Positions 6,674-10,610 of a stretch of DNA of 10,610 nt are shown one piece after another. The position numbers and the translations under genes were made by a program. The DNA is taken from contig JAESUL010000342.1 in assembly GCA_016763115.1 (NCBI GenBank), positions 1 through 10,610 of the forward strand. Direction: 5' to 3'. This stretch comes from Phycisphaerales bacterium (GTDB lineage: Bacteria; Planctomycetota; Phycisphaerae; Phycisphaerales; UBA1924). Position 1 is the stretch's first letter. Each line of letters starts with the position of its first letter. Under the pieces are notes generated by a model. The model was not told where the DNA came from and ran no database searches. It saw nothing but the letters and a program-made list of their open reading frames with translations.

Positions 6674-7513
6674 ATGCACGAAACCACCTCATGGACCATC
6701 ACCAACGCCCACGGGCTCGACATCCTTGGCAACACCCACACGCCAACGAATGCCCCCCGCGCTTGCGTGCTGCTCTTGCACGGGTTCAAGGGGTACAAGG
6801 ATTACGGGTTCATCCCGGTGCTCGCAGCGATGCTGGCTGAAGGCGGCGCGATGGTACACCGATTCAATTTTTCGACATCTGGGATGACCAACGACCTCGA
6901 CACCTTTGCACGCCCCGATTTATTCGCGCTCGATACCTGGACACGCCAGGTGGATGATGTGCGGTGCGTGCGCAATGCGATCAACACTGGCACGCTGGGC
7001 GGCAAGGGAATGCCCACGCACCTTGTCGGGCATTCACGCGGCGGCGCAACGGCGATCCTCGCGGCGGGACGACATGCAGACGAACTGGACCTCGCCGGCG
7101 TGGTGACGATCAACGCGGTCGATGAATGCTGCCGGGTTTCCGATGAACATCGCCAAGCGATGCTCGATCGCGGGTACACGATCAGCGCGAGCGCACGCAC
7201 CAAGCAGGAGTTGCGGATCAACTCGACATGGTTGAGCGAACAGCTTGATGATCCGGATTCGCATGATGTGCTTGGGTTGTGCAGCGCGATTGGTGTACCG
7301 ATGCTTGTCCTGCACGGCGAGAAGGATGATGCCGTCAGCATCGAATCTGGACACCATATAGCACAAGTTGCGCAGAAAAAACTGTGCATTATTGCGGGGT
7401 CCAACCATGTGCTCAACACCGCAAACCCGGCGGTTTTGGATGCAGAGGCGTCTGGGCAACTCAAGTTTGTTCTTGCCAACATACAAGAGTTTTTATTGCA
7501 CACGCCGCATTGA
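6674..7513 (+). CDS. Alpha/beta hydrolase family serine hydrolase
   Basis: This 279-residue protein has no signal peptide, so it is probably cytoplasmic. Residues 31-38 (CVLLLHGF) form the strand and oxyanion-hole segment. Residues 117-124 (LVGHSRGG) are the nucleophile elbow with Ser121. Asp218 in HGEKDDAV and His245 in AGSNHVLN complete a plausible Ser-Asp-His triad. Length and layout fit the dienelactone hydrolase/BAAT-like and YbbA-type esterase branch; the substrate cannot be read from the sequence. A TTG at 6668 would add two residues, but ATG 6674 is preferred. The gene is divergent from the LOG-family gene with 48 bp between starts. It ends 43 bp before the exported protein, which has its own promoter, so the two need not form an operon. 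Confidence 0.92.
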   Translation: MHETTSWTITNAHGLDILGNTHTPTNAPRACVLLLHGFKGYKDYGFIPVLAAMLAEGGAMVHRFNFSTSGMTNDLDTFARPDLFALDTWTRQVDDVRCVRNAINTGTLGGKGMPTHLVGHSRGGATAILAAGRHADELDLAGVVTINAVDECCRVSDEHRQAMLDRGYTISASARTKQELRINSTWLSEQLDDPDSHDVLGLCSAIGVPMLVLHGEKDDAVSIESGHHIAQVAQKKLCIIAGSNHVLNTANPAVLDAEASGQLKFVLANIQEFLLHTPH

Positions 7514-7520
7514 GCCGAAC

Positions 7521-7549
7521 TTGACATTAATGGCTAGGTGTGCGACAAT
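7521..7549 (+). promoter_or_regulatory. Sigma-70-type promoter of the exported barrel protein, start-proximal
   Basis: TTGACA (7521-7526) is a perfect -35 and GACAAT (7544-7549) matches the -10 at 4 of 6 bases, with the ideal 17-nt spacer. The -10 ends seven bases before the ATG at 7557, so transcription would begin at about the A of the ATG. There is no Shine-Dalgarno sequence between. This is the clearest promoter in the window. Confidence 0.65.
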
Positions 7550-7556
7550 TCAACCA

Positions 7557-8408
7557 ATGCGAATGACGAGCGTGTTCATCTTGTGTTTGACCAGCGGGTG
7601 CTTGTGCACCGGTGCATTTGCACAAGACGAACCGACGCCAACCATCGCCGACTCGATCGATCTTGACCGCCCTGTTTGGCTCGACCAAACTGAGCAGTCT
7701 TGGCTTTCAAGCCCGATGTATTTTCGGATGCAGGGCGCGGACCTGTCGTTGATCATCGATGCGACGAGCACACTCCCTGATTTTCGGGTGCAACTCGATC
7801 ATCGAACCGATTGGGAGCAGAGCCCGCTGAGTTCGATCACCCCGATCTCCGATGGGCTGACCCTCGGATCAGATATCCACTTCAATGTTGCACGCTCGAC
7901 CGCGCTGCTCGATGGCGGCATCGCCGGTTCGCACGGCACCCTCAGCACCGGCTCACCCAAAGAAAGGGTCACGAGTCTGACGCAGAGCGAAGGGCAGTAC
8001 GATCTCTACGACCTTGCGCTGAGTTGGGAAGCGGTTGCGCTCGGTCCAGTGAAACTGAATCTGCTCTCGGGGCTCAAGGCCATCGACGGGAACATCAACA
8101 AACTTGTCACCACCAACGGCGCCACCTCCCTCGAAGACGCCCAACGCGTCGCGCTCATCCCCATCATCGGCACCGGGATCGAATGGAAGATCAACGAGCG
8201 TTTCTCGGTGGCGGGCAGCGCACGGACACATCCGATCGATGGCGCAGACTCGATCATTGACCTCAACGCCATGACCGAGTACCGCATCACCCACTCGATC
8301 GAGTTGAGCGTCGGGTACTCGCTGATCCGCTCGACTTTCGACATCGGTTCGGTCGGCGCGGACATCACCCAAGAGGGGCTGTTTGCCCGTCTTCAGTTCA
8401 GTTTCTAA
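7557..8408 (+). CDS. Exported protein, putative outer-membrane beta-barrel
   Basis: The protein has 283 residues. A signal peptide is clear: a short basic start, a hydrophobic core (about 4-19) and a likely cleavage after AFA at residue 22, leaving a mature start QDEPTP. The rest lacks long hydrophobic helices and is rich in alternating polar and hydrophobic strands separated by short turns. It ends in LFARLQFSF, with the C-terminal Phe typical of outer-membrane barrels recognised by BamA. No enzyme motif is visible. ATG 7557 is chosen because the signal peptide follows directly and the promoter lies just upstream. An in-frame ATG at 7530 would fall between the -35 and -10 elements, and further upstream the frame merely overlaps the hydrolase gene. 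The specific family was not recognised, so the barrel call is inference. Confidence 0.8.
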   Translation: MRMTSVFILCLTSGCLCTGAFAQDEPTPTIADSIDLDRPVWLDQTEQSWLSSPMYFRMQGADLSLIIDATSTLPDFRVQLDHRTDWEQSPLSSITPISDGLTLGSDIHFNVARSTALLDGGIAGSHGTLSTGSPKERVTSLTQSEGQYDLYDLALSWEAVALGPVKLNLLSGLKAIDGNINKLVTTNGATSLEDAQRVALIPIIGTGIEWKINERFSVAGSARTHPIDGADSIIDLNAMTEYRITHSIELSVGYSLIRSTFDIGSVGADITQEGLFARLQFSF

Positions 8409-8439
8409 GTAGAGACACCCAAACCACAATCCCGCGGGC

Positions 8440-9630
8440 TTATTTCATCGCATCGGCGATGATGTCGAGACCGGCGGCGAGTTTCTTGGGATCGGTCGCA
8501 AAGCTAATACGGAAATGCGTATCGCGTGCGCTGAACGCCGACCCGGGGATCACGAGCACATTGGACTCAACAAGTTTCTCAGCGAACTGCGTGCCGCTCA
8601 TGCCCAACCGCTCGGGCACCTCGATGAACGCATAGAACGCCCCGCTCGGTGTGGCAATATTGGTCACCGAGCCGAGTTTGTCGATCACCATATTCCGACG
8701 GGTTTCGTAGTCCGCAACGGTTGATCGCATGTCGGCATCAAAGCAGGCGGCCGCCCCGATCTGCAGCGGGGCGGGTGCGCACACGAAGGTGTACTGCTGG
8801 AGTTTGCTCATCTCGTCGATCACGGCGCGCGGGCCGCTGGCGTACCCGAGGCGCCAACCGGTGCATCCGTATGTTTTGCCAAAACCACGGATCAGCAGCA
8901 CATCATCCGATGCGCCCGCGATCCGCGCGGGGGTGGCCAAGCGTTTGATCGACGGGTCTTGTGCGCACGATTCGGTAAGCCCGTCGGAGAACACAAACTC
9001 GTCGTAGATCTCATCAGAAATCAACAGCACGCCACGCGAGACACACAGCTCACGCAACTCGTTGCACTCTTGCTGTGTGAGTGTCACGCCGGCGGGGTTG
9101 GAGGGGGTGTTGAGCAGGACGAACTTGGTTTTGTCGGTGATCAGTGGTTCAACACGCGCCGCGGTGAGCTTGAAATCCGGGTAGGTGTCGGCGAGCACCG
9201 CCTTGGCGCCGCACATCGTCGCCAAGTGCGGGTAGGACACAAAGTAGGGATCGGAGAGGATGCACTCATCGCCCGGGTTGAGCAGCGCCATGTAGGCGAG
9301 CAGCAACGCCCCGCTGGTGCCCGAGGTCACCATCGTCAACGCGCCATCATGGTCCGCGGTTCCGACCGGGGGCGCGGACCAACCGAGATCGGCTTTAAGC
9401 CAGGCGCAGATCCGCTCGACCAGTACGGGGTGCCCCTGGGTTGGGGCGTATCCGTTGTGCCCTTGCTCGATCGCGTCGCTCGCTGCGGCTCGGACCTCGG
9501 CGGGCACCGGAAAGTCTGGCTGACCGATCGAGAGGTTGATGGGATTATCGAGTGTGCCTGCGAGCGCAAAGATCCTGCGGATCCCGGACGCATCGATCGC
9601 GCTGGCGCGATCTGCAATCAGTTCGTGCAT
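8440..9630 (-). CDS. Class I/II PLP-dependent aminotransferase (aspartate aminotransferase-like)
   Basis: This 396-residue cytoplasmic fold-type I enzyme transfers amino groups between an amino acid and a 2-oxo acid with pyridoxal phosphate. Visible elements are SIGQPDFPVP (34-43, substrate-binding loop), YAPTQGHP (61-68), VTSGTSGA (101-108, phosphate-binding), TPSNPAG (175-181, with Asn178), SDEIYDEF (205-212; Asp206 and Tyr209 contact the cofactor), GFGKTYGCTGWRLGY (249-263, with Schiff-base Lys252) and FRISFA (373-378, with Arg374 for the substrate carboxylate). Length fits the AspC/PatA/aromatic aminotransferase subgroup; the amino-acid preference is not evident. The frame extends to a GTG at 9681, but family members begin near MHELIADRAS, so ATG 9630 is used. 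Upstream by 57 bp lies the small basic protein gene in the same orientation; no strong terminator or promoter was seen between, so cotranscription is possible. Confidence 0.93.
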   Translation of the reverse strand: MHELIADRASAIDASGIRRIFALAGTLDNPINLSIGQPDFPVPAEVRAAASDAIEQGHNGYAPTQGHPVLVERICAWLKADLGWSAPPVGTADHDGALTMVTSGTSGALLLAYMALLNPGDECILSDPYFVSYPHLATMCGAKAVLADTYPDFKLTAARVEPLITDKTKFVLLNTPSNPAGVTLTQQECNELRELCVSRGVLLISDEIYDEFVFSDGLTESCAQDPSIKRLATPARIAGASDDVLLIRGFGKTYGCTGWRLGYASGPRAVIDEMSKLQQYTFVCAPAPLQIGAAACFDADMRSTVADYETRRNMVIDKLGSVTNIATPSGAFYAFIEVPERLGMSGTQFAEKLVESNVLVIPGSAFSARDTHFRISFATDPKKLAAGLDIIADAMK

Positions 9631-9687
9631 ATTGAAACCTGTTGGTATTGGAGAATCTGGAGCGAGCTCAGCGGTGCCCACCGGAGA

Positions 9688-9843
9688 CTACTCGCGGACC
9701 TTGGTCTTGGGGAGCCCGAGGGCTTCTCCGCGTTCGGGGGTCTTCTTGTCGTCTTTGAGGGCGGCAACGCGTTCGGCGCGGGTCATTACGGTGCGCTTGA
9801 CGCTCAGGTTGCCTTCGGTTCTCAGTGAGGAATCGATGCTCAT
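9688..9843 (-). CDS. Small basic protein of the PVC group (TIGR04137-like)
   Basis: This 51-residue protein is rich in Lys and Arg. It opens MSIDSSLRTEGN, continues VKRTVMTRAERVAALK and ends ALGLPKTKVRE. That layout (SSL near the start, an RxVxxRxERxxxLK block, and GLPKxKV at the end) is what I recognise from the small basic protein family found across Planctomycetes, Verrucomicrobia and Chlamydiae, annotated only as small basic protein. A role with RNA or the ribosome would fit its charge but is not established by this sequence. ATG 9843 is supported by GGAG at 9851-9854 (minus strand) with a 7-nt spacer. It lies 52 bp after the SPOR-like gene and 57 bp before the aminotransferase, all in one direction. 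The codons are clean, with no internal stop. Confidence 0.88.
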   Translation of the reverse strand: MSIDSSLRTEGNLSVKRTVMTRAERVAALKDDKKTPERGEALGLPKTKVRE

Positions 9844-9869
9844 GTTCTTGCTCCGGCTTTCTATTCAGG

Positions 9870-9881
9870 TCGGGTACCCGA
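9870..9881. repeat. 12-bp perfect palindrome upstream of the small basic protein gene
   Basis: TCGGGTACCCGA reads the same on both strands. It sits in the 52-bp gap before the small basic protein gene, 26 bp upstream of its ATG. There is no loop or T-run, so it is unlikely to be a terminator; it could be a binding site for a dimeric regulator or chance. Confidence 0.35.
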
Positions 9882-9895
9882 ATCGTTTATCGTGC

Positions 9896-10579
9896 TTACT
9901 GGGTGTATTTTACCCATTGTGTTTTCGAGACCGCGAAATCCGAACCTCCGCGGAACTCTCGCTGCCACTGCTTGCCCAGAGAGGCGATCAGCCACTGGTG
10001 CTCGTCTCGCTCGCGGGTCATGGTCCGGAACTGGTCTCCCGGAGCGGCAACCCCCAGCGAGTACAGGGTATAGCGAGAAGGATTGTTGGCATCAGAGCGA
10101 CGAGAATCCAGTCTGGGTATCCCGATCACGGGCACGCCGTGCGAGTTCATGTACCCGATGGCGGAATCTGCCTCATCCTTGGTCAGGGTCGCCAGTTCGA
10201 GGTAGTTGGTCGCTGTTTCACGCGGATCACCATCGATGAACCCCGAAGCGGTCATTATCGCCATCCCCGGAGCGTCGGGGTTGATCCCAGGCTGGATCGG
10301 GAGAGGATCTGTGCCCAATGGGCTATCCAAAGGCGGGGTCGCCGAGTTGGGTGCGGGCTGGGCAGCAGCCCCACCATTATTGGTATTGGGATCAACTGGA
10401 CGGACGACGGGATCGGCCTTGACGAGCGATTCCATCTGGGCTTTGCCCGCGCTGACACCCGAGCGGTACCCAACGGTCCAGATGAGCACGCCGAGCCCAA
10501 GAACGACCGCGACGGCGAGGTAGACCATGGAGATCGGCACCCGGAGGGTATTTTCCGAGTTTGGTGCCTCTTCGAGCAT
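9896..10579 (-). CDS. Single-pass membrane protein with SPOR-like C-terminal domain (may be 5'-partial)
   Basis: The protein has 227 residues from the ATG at 10579. A short cytoplasmic N-terminus precedes one membrane helix (about 16-38), then a Pro/Asn/Ala-rich linker (about 56-106) and a C-terminal domain (about 120-227). That domain has a strand-helix-strand start (TNYLELATLTKDEADSAIGYMNSHGVPVIGI) and a later strand-helix pair, which resembles the peptidoglycan-binding SPOR fold in layout. The likeness is structural impression only. The reading frame stays open beyond the ATG to the window end (codons for VSRAERSAAT), and there is no ribosome-binding site before the ATG, so the true start may lie outside. 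It probably sits in the cytoplasmic membrane with its C-terminus in the periplasm, and it is followed by the small basic protein gene. Confidence 0.75.
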   Translation of the reverse strand: MLEEAPNSENTLRVPISMVYLAVAVVLGLGVLIWTVGYRSGVSAGKAQMESLVKADPVVRPVDPNTNNGGAAAQPAPNSATPPLDSPLGTDPLPIQPGINPDAPGMAIMTASGFIDGDPRETATNYLELATLTKDEADSAIGYMNSHGVPVIGIPRLDSRRSDANNPSRYTLYSLGVAAPGDQFRTMTRERDEHQWLIASLGKQWQREFRGGSDFAVSKTQWVKYTQ

Positions 10580-10610
10580 TGTTGCTGCGGAGCGTTCTGC
10601 GCGAGAGACC

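Noticed and set aside
7368..7556. Upstream extension of the barrel-protein frame
   Set aside because: It overlaps the hydrolase gene out of frame and would bury the signal peptide and promoter.
8431..8438. CCCGCGGG palindrome between the convergent barrel-protein and aminotransferase genes, considered as a terminator
   Set aside because: It has no loop and no T-run on either strand, and 8-bp GC palindromes are expected by chance here.
9631..9681. GTG start at 9681 for the aminotransferase
   Set aside because: The 17 added residues lack family similarity; the usual N-terminus begins at the ATG at 9630.
8959..9828. 289-codon plus-strand frame opposite the aminotransferase and small basic protein
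   Set aside because: The minus-strand genes have clear family motifs; this frame is low-complexity (Gly, Arg, His, Val) and has no start signal.
9901..9915. GGGT...ACCC hairpin at the 3' end of the SPOR-like gene
   Set aside because: Only four base pairs, inside coding sequence, with no T-run.

Overview
The window looks like chromosomal DNA from a planctomycete, most likely of the Phycisphaerae. Three things point there. A 51-residue gene matches the small basic protein family of the Planctomycetes-Verrucomicrobia-Chlamydiae group. Three membrane proteins carry Cys4 zinc ribbons of the CPKCWYDM...CPECG type that is frequent in Phycisphaerae. Starts with a Shine-Dalgarno sequence are few. The lineage is inferred from protein character only. 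No tRNA, rRNA, CRISPR array, insertion sequence or phage gene was seen. Coding density is very high: the longest non-coding gap is 128 bp (934-1061).

Layout, left to right. (1) 1-933 +: the last 310 codons of threonyl-tRNA synthetase, followed by a candidate terminator. (2) 1062-5876 +: three consecutive membrane-anchored zinc-ribbon genes. The first joins a ribbon, about five membrane helices and an SRPBCC/START-like domain. The next two are tandem paralogs sharing a near-constant N-terminal module (three helices, ribbon, fourth helix) and then very different, AT-richer C-terminal regions with HEAT-like helices. Both paralogs have the same promoter-like block just before the ATG. (3) 5873-6625 -: a LOG/TIGR00730 Rossmann-fold protein, converging on the second paralog with overlapping stop codons. 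(4) 6674-7513 +: a divergent alpha/beta hydrolase, then 7557-8408 +: an exported putative beta-barrel protein behind a near-consensus sigma-70 promoter. (5) 8440-10579 -: a class I/II aminotransferase, the small basic protein, and a SPOR-like single-pass membrane protein whose frame is open to the window edge.

The most noteworthy unit is the zinc-ribbon cluster. The paralogs look like a conserved membrane and cytoplasmic zinc module fused to a fast-changing domain predicted to lie outside the cytoplasm. Its function is unknown. A second theme is -10-like hexamers only 5-10 nt before start codons that lack a Shine-Dalgarno sequence, which suggests leaderless or nearly leaderless transcripts. 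The synthetase, LOG protein, aminotransferase and small basic protein are ordinary housekeeping genes.
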